Both the position numbers and the translations under genes were made by a program. A stretch of 64,000 nt of DNA from an uncultured Bacteroidales bacterium (GTDB lineage Bacteria > Bacteroidota > Bacteroidia > Bacteroidales > UBA932), in contig ONEX01000005.1 of the NCBI GenBank assembly GCA_900316955.1, positions 124,001-188,000 of the forward strand, written 5' to 3'. The notes under the pieces were generated by a model. It worked only from the letters and a program-made list of their open reading frames with translations. It had not been told where the DNA came from and ran no database searches. Of this stretch, positions 52,826-61,477 are shown in pieces (positions within the stretch are counted from its first letter, which is position 1; every line of letters starts with the position of its first letter).

Positions 52826-53500
52826 TTAGTCGAGGAGTTTGGGACGGCGTTCCTTCGTCCGCTGGAGGGCCTGCTCGTCCTGCCAGGCCTGGATGAGCTT
52901 GGGATTGCCGGAGAGGAGGACGTCCGGAACCTTCCAGCCGTTGAATTCGGCCGGGCGGGTGTAGACGGGCGGGGAGACTAGACCGTCCTGGAAAGAGTCG
53001 GAGAGGGCGGAGGTTTCGTCGGTGAGGACGCCCGGGATCAGGCGGATGATGCTGTCCGCGAGGAGGGCGGCCGGGATTTCACCGCCGCTGACCACGAAGT
53101 CGCCCACGGAGATCTCCCGCGTCACGAGATGTTCGCGGATGCGCTCGTCGATGCCTTTGTAGTGGCCGCACAGGATGATGATGTTCTCCTTGAGGGACAG
53201 CTCGTTGGCAATGCCCTGGTCCAGGATCTCGCCGTCCGGGGCCATGTAGATGACCTCGTCGTACTCCCTTTCGGCCTTCAGCTCCTCGATCATCCGGAAC
53301 ACGGGCTCCACCATCATGACCATGCCGGCGTCGCCGCCGTAGCAGTAGTCGTCCACGGTCAGACGCGGCCCGAGGCCGTATTTGCGGAGATTGTGGACGT
53401 GGATTTCCACCAGGCCTTTCTTGACGGCGCGGCCGGGGATGGAATGGCTCAGCGGGCTCTCGAGGAGCTCCGGTACGACGGTGAGGATATCGATGCGCAT
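52826..53500 (-). CDS. trmD: tRNA (guanosine(37)-N1)-methyltransferase
   Basis: A 224-residue SPOUT methyltransferase with [12 protein letters not shown] at the start, [11 protein letters not shown] and the knot segment [16 protein letters not shown] with the SAM loop [12 protein letters not shown]. It methylates G37 of tRNAs to prevent frameshifting. The usual rimM/rplS neighbours are missing; it stands alone, convergent to the small RNA and divergent from the DUF349 gene. Confidence 0.95.
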   Translation of the reverse strand: MRIDILTVVPELLESPLSHSIPGRAVKKGLVEIHVHNLRKYGLGPRLTVDDYCYGGDAGMVMMVEPVFRMIEELKAEREYDEVIYMAPDGEILDQGIANELSLKENIIILCGHYKGIDERIREHLVTREISVGDFVVSGGEIPAALLADSIIRLIPGVLTDETSALSDSFQDGLVSPPVYTRPAEFNGWKVPDVLLSGNPKLIQAWQDEQALQRTKERRPKLLD

Positions 53501-53520
53501 GCTTTTTCGGTTAGGTCCTG

Positions 53521-53528
53521 CAAATGTA
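53521..53528 (-). promoter_or_regulatory. -7 promoter element of trmD
   Basis: Minus-strand TACATTTG, an exact TAnnTTTG match, 20 bases before the start codon. No clear -33. Confidence 0.5.
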
Positions 53529-53550
53529 ATATTTATTGTCGAAAAAATGT

Positions 53551-53558
53551 TATCTTTG
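53551..53558 (+). promoter_or_regulatory. -7 promoter element of the DUF349-yidC operon
   Basis: TATCTTTG, an exact match, 35 bases before the ATG at 53594. The -33 region is weak. Confidence 0.55.
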
Positions 53559-53593
53559 CAATTCGTATGTTAAACTTTTGAACACCATTTATC

Positions 53594-55549
53594 ATGAGTG
53601 AAGAATTGAAGCCTGAGGTCCTCGAAACCGTCAACGAGACCTTAGATGTAGCGCAGGAAGCGTCCCAGGAAACCGTGGAAGAGACTGTGGAAGAAGTTGT
53701 CGAAGAAGTGGCTGAAGAAGCGGCCGAGGAAGTGAAGGAAGAAGCGGAGGAGAAGCCCGTCGTGGAGGAAGTGAAGGAATCTGTGGAAGAGGCGAAGGAA
53801 GCGGTGGTCAATTTCGGTGAGAAGACCCTCGCCGAACTGTCCGGACTGTTCCAGGAATTGACGGAAAGTGTCGACCGGATGAAGCGTTCCAAGGAGGCTG
53901 AGGCCATCAAGTCCGCCTTCTACAAGCGTCTGTCTCGCGAAAAGGCGGAGGCCGGCGAGGATGCGACCGTCGATGAACCCGATGCCGATACCGTGGAGGA
54001 GATCGCCCCGACCGAACCGCTGGAGAGCGCGCCCGTGAGCCCGTTCGCCGCCATCGAGGCCGGATTCAAGTCCCTCTACAATAAGTATAAGAAGGAGCGT
54101 GCGGAATACAACCGCCAGCTCGACGCCGAGCGCGAGGCCAACCTCGTGAAGAAGCAGGCCATCATCGAGGACCTGAAGGCCCTCGTCGAGGAGCAGGGCG
54201 ACATGAAGGACGCCTTCCCGAAGTTCCGCGAGATCCAGAACCGCTGGCGCGAGACCGGTCCGGTCCCGCAGCAGAACTTCCGCGACGTGAACGACACCTA
54301 CCAGTTGTACGTGGAGAAGTTCTACGACCTCGTGCAGATCAACCGCGAGCTCCGCGACCTGGATTTCCGCAAGAACCTCGAGGCCAAGACCGAGTTCTGC
54401 GAGCAGGCCGAGGCCCTCGCCGAGAGCGAGGACGTCGTGGGCGCCTTCAAGGAGCTCCAGAAGCTGCATGAGCAGTGGAAGGAGTACGGCCCCGTGGCCA
54501 AGGAATTCCGCGATTCCATCTGGGACCGCTTCCGCGCCGCCACCGCCGTCATCAACAAGAAGTACCAGGCCCATTTCGAAGGTCTGAAGGAGCAGCACGC
54601 CGCGAACCTGGAGGCGAAGACCGCCCTCTGCGAGAAGGTCGAGGCCATCGCCGAACAGGAGATCGCCTCCTCCAACCAGTGGAACGCCCTCTCCAAGGAG
54701 ATCGAGGCCATCCAGGCCGAATGGCGCAAGATCGGCTTCGCCACCCGCAAGGACAACCAGAAGGTGTACGACCGTTTCCGCGCCGCCTGCGACAAGTTCT
54801 TCAGCCGCAAGCGCGAGTACTACAACGAGTTCAAGGACAGCATGAACGACAACATGGCGAAGAAACTCGCCATCATCGAGCAGGCCGAGGCCCTCAAGGG
54901 CAGCACTGACTGGAAGAAGACTTCCGACGCCCTGATCGAACTCCAGCGCCAGTGGAAGGAGATCGGCGCCGTGCCGCGCAAGAAGTCCGAGCAGCTCTGG
55001 AAGCGCTTCCGCGCCGCCTGCGACGCTTTCTTCAACGAGCGTGACAAGCAGGGCAAGCCGGAGAACGACTTCTACGGCAACCTCAAGGCGAAGCGGGCCC
55101 TCATCGAGGAGATCGAGGCCTATGTCCCCGCGGACGCCGAGGCCGATGCCGAGGCCGCGCGCGGCTTTGCCGAGCGCTGGAGCGCCATCGGTTTCGTGCC
55201 GTTCAAGGAGAAGGAGGCCGTGGGCGCCGCCTACAAGGCCGCCATGCAGGCCAAGTTCCCGGAATGGGGACGGGGCGGCCGCCGCGAAGGCGGTCGCGGA
55301 CCCGTCCGCGAGCCGCGCGGAAACCGGCCGCTCACCGAGAAGGACAAGCTCACCCTCAAGTACAACCAGCTCCAGCAGGACATCCAGACCTACGAGAACA
55401 ACATCGGCTTCTTCGGCCTGTCGAAGGGCGCCGAGCAGCTCAAGGCCCAGATGCAGCAGCGTATCGACGCCGCCAAGGAGGACCTCAAGAAGCTGGAGGC
55501 GGAAATCCGCGAACTCGTCGCCAAGGAGGCCGAGGAGAACAACGACTAA
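53594..55549 (+). CDS. DUF349 domain repeat protein
   Basis: A 651-residue highly charged, mostly helical protein. Residues 10-75 are extremely acidic with repeats of the form VEEVVEEVAEEAAEEV. From about residue 150 to 580 come several DUF349 units with the pattern W+E.GPVP..F.D..... (RWRETGPVPQ, QWKEYGPVAK, EWRKIGFATR, QWKEIGAVPR). A basic Gly/Arg-rich patch (GRGGRREGGRGPVREPRG) and a coiled-coil tail follow. The function of DUF349 is unknown; nucleic-acid contact through the basic patch is a guess. yidC follows after 9 bases. Confidence 0.88.
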   Translation: MSEELKPEVLETVNETLDVAQEASQETVEETVEEVVEEVAEEAAEEVKEEAEEKPVVEEVKESVEEAKEAVVNFGEKTLAELSGLFQELTESVDRMKRSKEAEAIKSAFYKRLSREKAEAGEDATVDEPDADTVEEIAPTEPLESAPVSPFAAIEAGFKSLYNKYKKERAEYNRQLDAEREANLVKKQAIIEDLKALVEEQGDMKDAFPKFREIQNRWRETGPVPQQNFRDVNDTYQLYVEKFYDLVQINRELRDLDFRKNLEAKTEFCEQAEALAESEDVVGAFKELQKLHEQWKEYGPVAKEFRDSIWDRFRAATAVINKKYQAHFEGLKEQHAANLEAKTALCEKVEAIAEQEIASSNQWNALSKEIEAIQAEWRKIGFATRKDNQKVYDRFRAACDKFFSRKREYYNEFKDSMNDNMAKKLAIIEQAEALKGSTDWKKTSDALIELQRQWKEIGAVPRKKSEQLWKRFRAACDAFFNERDKQGKPENDFYGNLKAKRALIEEIEAYVPADAEADAEAARGFAERWSAIGFVPFKEKEAVGAAYKAAMQAKFPEWGRGGRREGGRGPVREPRGNRPLTEKDKLTLKYNQLQQDIQTYENNIGFFGLSKGAEQLKAQMQQRIDAAKEDLKKLEAEIRELVAKEAEENND

Positions 55550-55558
55550 ACCCGGACT

Positions 55559-57430
55559 ATGGATAAAAACTCAATCATCGGCTGGGTCCTGATCGCCTTG
55601 CTCATGATCGGCTTCTTCGGCTACCAGAGCCGGCAGGTCCGCAAGCAGCAGGAGTGGCAGGCGCAGCTGGATTCTATTGCGCGCGTCGAGGCCTACAAGC
55701 AGGACAGCATCCGCGCCGCCTATCTCGCCGAGCACCCGGAGGATACGGTGGTCGCTGCCCTGCCTACGCCGGCGGCCGTGTACAGCGATTCCCTGCTGAA
55801 CGCCGCCGCCAACGACGAGGCTCAGACCGTCACCCTCGAGAACGAGAAGCTGGAGATCGTCTTCACCACGCTGGGCGCCCAGCCGCTCTCCGTGCGCGTG
55901 AAGGACTATCAGACGTACGACAAGTCTGACCTGTACATCCTTGCTGAAGGCAAGTCCCAGCTGGGCTTCGTCGTGTACGCCCCGACCGCCGTGGACACCC
56001 GGAAGTTCAACTTCCAGTATGTCCCGGAGGCCTCCACCGATTCCACCGTCGTGATGCGCCTCCCGTTCTCGGGCGGCGGTTACATCGAGGAAACCTACAC
56101 CCTGATGAAGGACTCCTACTCGGTGAACCAGGTGCTCTCCTTCGTGAACATGGAGAATCTGATCCCGCGCAACGTGGGCAGCATCGACGTGGATTTCGAG
56201 GCCGTCATCCCGCGGATGGAGAAGGGTTACAAGAACGAGAGCCAGTACTCCCGCCTGAACTACTACTTCCCGGACGACAAGAAGCCCGAGAACATCGGCA
56301 ACGGCCGCAAGGGCGCCAAGCGTTTCGACAACAAGATCGAGTGGTTCGCCTTCCAGCAGCAGTTCTTCTCCGCGATCATGCGGGCGCCGAAGGACTTCAC
56401 GTACGGCGAGTTCAGCATCGATTTCATGGGCAAGGACCACCCGAGCCAGGACCTGATGGCCTGCTCCGCGCAGATGCGGGCGGACATCCAGCCCGGCGCG
56501 CCGCGGATCGACATCCCCTTCGAGTTCTATTTCGGCCCCAACGACTACAAGGGCCTGAAGGCCTATGACCACGCCTACGAGAAGGTGATTCCGCTGGGCG
56601 GCAAATGGATCGGCTGGTTCACCAAGTGGGTGATCATCCCGCTGTTCGACTGGCTGAGCAAGTTCATCAAGAGCTTCGGCCTCATCATCCTCCTGATGAC
56701 GATCTTCATCAAGCTGGTCGTCCTCCCGTTCGCCTACAAGAGCCTCTCTTCCTCCGCGAAGATGCAGGTCCTCCGGCCCGAACTGGACAAGATCAACGCC
56801 AAGTATCCCAAGCAGGAAGACGCGATGAAGAAGCAGCAGGCGACGATGGACCTGTACAAGAAGGCGGGCGTCAACATGATGGGCGGCTGTCTCCCGATGC
56901 TCCTCCAGATGCCGATCCTGTGGGCGATGTTCCGGTTCTTCCCGGCCTCCATCCAGCTGCGCCAGCAGCCGTTCCTGTGGGCCGAGGACCTCTCCGCCTA
57001 TGATGACGTCATCCATTGGGGCACGAGCGTCTTCGGGATGGACCACATCTCCCTGTTCGCCCTCCTGATGGCCCTGTCCATGTTCTTCTACTCGCGCGTG
57101 ACGATGCAGAACCAGAGCACCGGCGACGATCCGAACGCGAAGATGATGCGCTTCATGAGCCTCTATATGATGCCGATCATGATGTTCCTCATCTGTAACA
57201 ACCTCTCCTCCGGCCTCAGCTACTACTACCTCCTCTCCAACCTCATCACGATGCTGGAGACCTGGATCATCAAGAAGTGGTTCGTCCATCCGGAAGAGAT
57301 CCTCGCGAAGCTCAAGGCGGCCGAAGGCAAGCCGGCGCCCAAGTCCAAGTGGCAGCAGCGCCTGGAAGAGGCCCAGAAGATGCAGCGTGAAATGCAGAAA
57401 CAGCAGGCCAAGAAAAATGGTAAGCGATAA
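55559..57430 (+). CDS. yidC: Membrane protein insertase YidC
   Basis: A 623-residue insertase. An N-terminal anchor (IIGWVLIALLMIGFFGY), a large periplasmic domain (about residues 60-345) and the conserved insertase core (SFGLIILLMTIFIKLVVLP onward, with QMPILWAMFRFFP and LSSGLSYYYLLSN) are seen; the tail is basic. It inserts and folds inner-membrane proteins. The gene overlaps the YggS-like gene by 14 bases. Confidence 0.95.
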   Translation: MDKNSIIGWVLIALLMIGFFGYQSRQVRKQQEWQAQLDSIARVEAYKQDSIRAAYLAEHPEDTVVAALPTPAAVYSDSLLNAAANDEAQTVTLENEKLEIVFTTLGAQPLSVRVKDYQTYDKSDLYILAEGKSQLGFVVYAPTAVDTRKFNFQYVPEASTDSTVVMRLPFSGGGYIEETYTLMKDSYSVNQVLSFVNMENLIPRNVGSIDVDFEAVIPRMEKGYKNESQYSRLNYYFPDDKKPENIGNGRKGAKRFDNKIEWFAFQQQFFSAIMRAPKDFTYGEFSIDFMGKDHPSQDLMACSAQMRADIQPGAPRIDIPFEFYFGPNDYKGLKAYDHAYEKVIPLGGKWIGWFTKWVIIPLFDWLSKFIKSFGLIILLMTIFIKLVVLPFAYKSLSSSAKMQVLRPELDKINAKYPKQEDAMKKQQATMDLYKKAGVNMMGGCLPMLLQMPILWAMFRFFPASIQLRQQPFLWAEDLSAYDDVIHWGTSVFGMDHISLFALLMALSMFFYSRVTMQNQSTGDDPNAKMMRFMSLYMMPIMMFLICNNLSSGLSYYYLLSNLITMLETWIIKKWFVHPEEILAKLKAAEGKPAPKSKWQQRLEEAQKMQREMQKQQAKKNGKR

Positions 57431-58079
57431 TCTGAAAGCCCTTTACGAGAAACTGCCATCAGCCGTGAAACTGGTGGCAGTTTCCAAATTCCACCCGGTC
57501 TCCCGCCTGATGGAGGCCTACGAGGCCGGCCAGCGTGTCTTCGGGGAGAACCGGCCGCAGGAACTGGCGCAGAAAGTGCCCCAGATGCCTTCGGATGTCG
57601 AATGGCACTTCATCGGCCATCTCCAGACCAACAAGCTCAAGCTCGTGCTCCCGTACGTCTCCCTGGTCCAGTCGGTGGATTCTTTCCATCTGCTGGAAGC
57701 GATCGACAAATGGGGGAGCGACAACGGCAAAACCGTCGATGTCCTCCTGGAACTCCACCTTGGTGCCGAAGAAACCAAGCACGGATTCTCTGAAGAAGAG
57801 ATTGTTACGATACTCAATACCGCCGGGGAGGGTGGCTCTCATATCCGGATTCGGGGTCTCATGGGGATGGCAACGAATACGGAGGACAAGGGGGTGATCG
57901 AGGCGGATTTCGCCAGGATCGAGGCGCTGTTCCAGCGGATCCGGGCGGAGCATCCGGAGCTTCGGAATACCTTCACGGAACTATCCATCGGGATGTCCGG
58001 GGACTGGCCGATTGCCGTCCGGCACGGCGCCACGATGGTGCGTATCGGCACGGATATCTTCGGGGAACGGGAATACTAA
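57417..58079 (+). CDS. YggS family PLP-binding protein
   Basis: A 220-residue alanine-racemase-like barrel without a second domain. The PLP lysine is in KLVAVSKFHPVSRL (about residue 23), followed by GENRPQEL, WHFIGHLQTNK, GLMGMATN and the phosphate-binding LSIGMSGDWPIAVRHGATMVRIG. The family buffers PLP and amino-acid pools rather than catalysing a known reaction. The ATG at 57417 lies inside yidC's last codons. Confidence 0.93.
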   Translation: MVSDNLKALYEKLPSAVKLVAVSKFHPVSRLMEAYEAGQRVFGENRPQELAQKVPQMPSDVEWHFIGHLQTNKLKLVLPYVSLVQSVDSFHLLEAIDKWGSDNGKTVDVLLELHLGAEETKHGFSEEEIVTILNTAGEGGSHIRIRGLMGMATNTEDKGVIEADFARIEALFQRIRAEHPELRNTFTELSIGMSGDWPIAVRHGATMVRIGTDIFGEREY

Positions 58080-58115
58080 AAAAAGCGGCTCGCAAATGTG
58101 CGGGCCGCTTTTTTG
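58079..58115. terminator. Bidirectional terminator between the yggS-like and ompA-like genes
   Basis: AAAAGCGGC-T-CGCA pairs with TGCG-G-GCCGCTTTT around a short loop, with T runs on both strands. It separates two convergent genes. Confidence 0.85.
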
Positions 58116-58135
58116 GATGGTTCCGTGCCGATGCC

Positions 58136-59221
58136 TTACCGGATCCGGCAGGTGACGGCGCGGTTCTTCTCGCCGGAGAAGGGCTGGACCTTGTCGCCGT
58201 GGGCGGCGGTCGAGATGCGGGCCTGGTCGATGCCGCGGCTCACGAGGTACTGGCGGACGGCGATCACGCGCTGCTCGGACAGCTCCTGGTTGATCTCGGC
58301 GTTGCCGGTCTGCTTGTCGGCGTAGCCGTCCAGCTTGAGCTTGGCGTCCGGGGTGTTGCGCATGAAGCTGACGAGGCGATTCAGCGTGTTCACCTGGTCG
58401 TCGCGGATGACGGACTTGTTCAGGTCGAAGAAGATGTCCACGTCGGCGCCCTGGTAGATGGGCTGCTCGGCCGGTTCCTGCCTGGCGGGTTCCGGACGGT
58501 ATTCCTGCTTGGGCTCTTCCTTCTTGGGCGCGGGCTTATACTCCTGGGCCGGCGCGGCGACGACCGGCTTCGGCCTGCGGGGCTGGCCGCCGAGGTTGAT
58601 TTTCAGACCGCCGAGGACCGCCATATGCACGTCGAATCCGAGTTTGCTCTCGCAGATGCGGGAATTGAAGGTCTCCGGATAGAAGTGGGCGTCGCATTCC
58701 AGGTTGAGGGCGATCCGGTCCGTCAGACGGAGATCCAGGCCCAGGCCGGGACGGATGCTCCAGAAGGACTTGACGGGCTGCCAGAGGGCGCCGAAATACT
58801 CCGTGGCGGCCAGTTCGTTCGCCTTCTTGTTCTCCAGGCCCACGGCCAGGCCGGCGCCGACGAAGCTGTACACCGAGACGGGACGGTCCGGGCGCCAGCC
58901 GAAGATGGCGGAACTCCAGTCGAGGGTGAGGTCCAGGTTCGGCTGGACGAACTGGAATCCATAGATGGTCTTCGTGTCCAGGGAGGCGTGCTTCGCATTC
59001 CAGCCGTTCACCGCGAGCCGGGCGCCCCAGAATTCATCGAAGCGGTAGCCGATGGTGACCTGGGCGGCCGGGGAAAGCAGCTTGGCGAAGTCGCCCGCCT
59101 CGGAGAAGTCGTAGGAGGCGCCGCCTTGCAGCTGGATGTAAGGGTACGGAGTGAAATCCTGAGCCGCGGCGCCAAAAGTGATGGCGGCGAAAAGGGACAG
59201 GACAAGCGTTATTCTTTTCAT
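58136..59221 (-). CDS. OmpA family outer-membrane protein
   Basis: A 361-residue protein. The signal peptide MKRITLVLSLFAAITFGAAAQ fixes the start at 59221. A beta-barrel-like domain follows (about residues 22-220), then a Pro/Lys/Glu-rich linker (PAPKKEEPKQEYRPEPARQE) and a C-terminal OmpA peptidoglycan-binding domain (DIFFDLNKSVI, LDGYADKQTGNAEIN, LSEQRVIAVRQYL). It probably links outer membrane and cell wall. Confidence 0.92.
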   Translation of the reverse strand: MKRITLVLSLFAAITFGAAAQDFTPYPYIQLQGGASYDFSEAGDFAKLLSPAAQVTIGYRFDEFWGARLAVNGWNAKHASLDTKTIYGFQFVQPNLDLTLDWSSAIFGWRPDRPVSVYSFVGAGLAVGLENKKANELAATEYFGALWQPVKSFWSIRPGLGLDLRLTDRIALNLECDAHFYPETFNSRICESKLGFDVHMAVLGGLKINLGGQPRRPKPVVAAPAQEYKPAPKKEEPKQEYRPEPARQEPAEQPIYQGADVDIFFDLNKSVIRDDQVNTLNRLVSFMRNTPDAKLKLDGYADKQTGNAEINQELSEQRVIAVRQYLVSRGIDQARISTAAHGDKVQPFSGEKNRAVTCRIR

Positions 59222-59253
59222 AGGGATGTATTTAAGGATTTTCAAATGTGCGG

Positions 59254-59261
59254 CAAAGATA
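59254..59261 (-). promoter_or_regulatory. -7 promoter element of the ompA-like gene
   Basis: Minus-strand TATCTTTG, an exact match, 32 bases before the ATG. The -33 element is not obvious. Confidence 0.55.
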
Positions 59262-59269
59262 ATAAAAAA

Positions 59270-59309
59270 AGTACAAAAAAAGAAGCAGATTCCCGAAGGA
59301 ACCTGCTTC
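59270..59309 (-). terminator. Terminator of the GAPDH gene
   Basis: On the minus strand GAAGCAGGTTCC pairs with GGAATCTGCTTC around TTCG, followed by a run of seven T. Confidence 0.85.
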
Positions 59310-59354
59310 CATACAGACTCTTGAAAGAGTTTGCTTCTTCAGTGCCTGACGGAC

Positions 59355-60422
59355 TTACTTGAGTTCGGCGAGGTACTTGATGGTGCGGACCATCTGGGAA
59401 GTGTAGGAGTTCTCGTTGTCGTACCAGGAGACGACCTGGACCTGATAGAGGTCATCGTCAACCTTGGAGACCATGGTCTGGGTGGCGTCGAACAGGGAAC
59501 CGAACTTCATGCCGATGATGTCGGAGCTGACGATCTGGTCCTCGGTGTAGCCGAAGGACTCGTTGGAGGCGGCCTTCATCGCGGCGTTGATGCCCTCGAC
59601 GGTGACATCCTTACCCTTCACGACAGCGATCAGGATGGTGGTGGAACCGGTCGGGGTGGGAACGCGCTGGGCGCTGCCGATGAGCTTGCCGTTCAGTTCG
59701 GGGATCACGAGGCCGATCGCCTTGGCGGCGCCGGTGGAGTTCGGGACGATGTTGCAGGCACCCGCACGGCTGCGGCGGAGGTCACCCTTGCGCTGAGGGC
59801 CGTCGAGAATCATCTGGTCGCCGGTGTAGGCGTGGATGGTGCTCATGATACCGCTCTGGATGGGCGCGAACTTGTTGAGGGCGTCGGCCATCGGGGCGAG
59901 GCAGTTGGTGGTGCAGGAAGCGGCGCTGATCACGGTGTCGGCCGGGGTCAGGGTCTTGTGGTTGGTGTTGTAGACGATGGTCGGAAGGTCCTTGCCCGCA
60001 GGAGCGGAGATGACGACCTTCTTCGCGCCGGCCTGGATGTGCGCGGAGGCCTTCTCCTTGGAGGTGTAGAAACCGGTGCACTCGAGGACGACGTCCACGT
60101 TGAGTTCGCCCCAAGGGAGCTCGGCCGCATTGGGCTTCGCATAGATGGTGATTTCCTTGCCGTCCACGATGATGGAACCGGGGGTGACAACCGTCTTGCC
60201 GTCTTCAGCGAGGACGGCGTCCTTGTAATCCACCGTGTGCTTTCCTTCACCGAACTTGCCGGCGAAGCCACCCTGGGCGGTGTCGTACTTCAGGAGGTGA
60301 GCAAGCATTTTGGGGCTGGTGAGGTCATTGATGGCGACCACTTCGTAACCATCAGCCTCGAACATCTGACGGAACGCCAGACGACCGATACGGCCAAAAC
60401 CGTTGATAGCAATTCTATTCAT
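59355..60422 (-). CDS. gap: Glyceraldehyde-3-phosphate dehydrogenase, type I
   Basis: A 355-residue glycolytic enzyme. NAD motif [12 protein letters not shown] at residues 6-17, catalytic cysteine in [14 protein letters not shown] and the signature [15 protein letters not shown]. It is about 15-20 residues longer than usual, with an insertion around residues 65-100 ([13 protein letters not shown]). Stretches such as [15 protein letters not shown] and [14 protein letters not shown] resemble streptococcal/Firmicute GAPDH more than the Bacteroides type I remember. It stands alone between its own promoter and terminator, as expected for a highly expressed gene. Confidence 0.95.
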   Translation of the reverse strand: MNRIAINGFGRIGRLAFRQMFEADGYEVVAINDLTSPKMLAHLLKYDTAQGGFAGKFGEGKHTVDYKDAVLAEDGKTVVTPGSIIVDGKEITIYAKPNAAELPWGELNVDVVLECTGFYTSKEKASAHIQAGAKKVVISAPAGKDLPTIVYNTNHKTLTPADTVISAASCTTNCLAPMADALNKFAPIQSGIMSTIHAYTGDQMILDGPQRKGDLRRSRAGACNIVPNSTGAAKAIGLVIPELNGKLIGSAQRVPTPTGSTTILIAVVKGKDVTVEGINAAMKAASNESFGYTEDQIVSSDIIGMKFGSLFDATQTMVSKVDDDLYQVQVVSWYDNENSYTSQMVRTIKYLAELK

Positions 60423-60489
60423 GTTGAACTTGGATAAAAGTTAAATGTTTTCCATTCAAGCGCTTCGGCTTATTTCTCCGAAGGCGATG

Positions 60490-60497
60490 CAAATTTA
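60490..60497 (-). promoter_or_regulatory. -7 promoter element of gap
   Basis: Minus-strand TAAATTTG, an exact TAnnTTTG match, 67 bases upstream of the gap start, leaving a long leader. Confidence 0.5.
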
Positions 60498-60519
60498 CGA
60501 AAAAAATGGGAGAATTCCG

Positions 60520-60527
60520 TATCTTTG
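60520..60527 (+). promoter_or_regulatory. -7 promoter element of surE
   Basis: TATCTTTG, an exact match, 36 bases before the ATG at 60564. The leader between is A/T-rich. The -33 is not clear. Confidence 0.55.
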
Positions 60528-60563
60528 CAGAGAGAAATTAATAAATTTTTTAAGAAAAGTTTT

Positions 60564-61403
60564 ATGCGGATCCTGATCAGCAACGACGACGGCTACAAGG
60601 CGGGTGGAATCCACGCCCTGGCCCGCATCATGGCGGCATTCGGCGAGGTGACCGTGGTCGCCCCGAAATACCACCAGAGCGCGATGTCGATGGCTGTCTC
60701 CCTGGGCATGAAGCGGCTGGCGCACAAGGCGTTACCCGAGGAAGGCCCCGGAAATTGGCACTATTTGGACGCGACGCCGGCTTCCTGCGTGAAGTTCGGC
60801 CTGGAATATTTCTACGAGCACCGGAACCCTGACCTCGTCATCTGCGGCATCAATCACGGCTCGAACGCATCGACGGCCGCGAACTATTCCGCGACCATCG
60901 GCGCGACCGAGGAAGGCGCCCTGAACGGGTGCAAGGCCATCGGCGTGTCCCTGTGCAATTTCCGGCCGGATGCGGACTTCACGCTCGTGGAGACGTATCT
61001 CCCGCGGATTCTCGATTTCCTGCTGGACAACTGGCCCGAAGGCAAGTACGGCCTCCTGTACAACATCAATTTCCCGGACGTCCCGGTGGACCGCGTCAAA
61101 GGCGTCTGCTTTGCCCGGCAGGGCAAGGGCCATTGGGTGCGCGAGTTCCAGGAATGGGACGTGGAACGTCTCCAGGCCTATGAAGCCACCGGCTTCCATC
61201 TGCAGGAAAACCTGCCGCCGCTGGAGGAAGGGGAGACGGCCTACATGATGATCGGCGACTTCGTCGACGACGAGGACGGCGCCATGGACGCGGACCACGT
61301 GCTCAACGAGTCCAACTGGATCACCATCGTCCCCAACACCATCGACCGGACCGATTTCGAGGAACTCAAACGCCTCCGGGATCTCCAGGGAACTGCACTT
61401 TGA
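60564..61403 (+). CDS. surE: 5'/3'-nucleotidase SurE
   Basis: A 279-residue metal-dependent phosphatase with the diagnostic LISNDDGYKAGGI at the start, VVAPKYHQSAMSMAVS and the metal-site CGINHGSNASTAANYSATIG. It dephosphorylates nucleoside monophosphates. The ATG at 60564 was chosen because the upstream extension is promoter and leader sequence. It precedes lpxB, an order often seen in Bacteroidota. Confidence 0.93.
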   Translation: MRILISNDDGYKAGGIHALARIMAAFGEVTVVAPKYHQSAMSMAVSLGMKRLAHKALPEEGPGNWHYLDATPASCVKFGLEYFYEHRNPDLVICGINHGSNASTAANYSATIGATEEGALNGCKAIGVSLCNFRPDADFTLVETYLPRILDFLLDNWPEGKYGLLYNINFPDVPVDRVKGVCFARQGKGHWVREFQEWDVERLQAYEATGFHLQENLPPLEEGETAYMMIGDFVDDEDGAMDADHVLNESNWITIVPNTIDRTDFEELKRLRDLQGTAL

Positions 61404-61422
61404 GTCGTTAGACGAGAGTAAG

Positions 61423-61456
61423 TCCCTTCCCCGAGGGAAGGGATTTAGGGAAGGGG
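61423..61456. repeat. Hairpin with two competing 3' arms before lpxB
   Basis: TCCCTTCCC at 61423-61431 pairs with GGGAAGGGA at 61435-61443. A further GGGAAGGGG at 61448-61456 could compete for the same 5' arm. No T run follows. It may be a REP-type repeat or mild attenuator in the surE-lpxB gap. Confidence 0.45.
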
Positions 61457-61477
61457 TAACGTGGATGAATATGTAAT

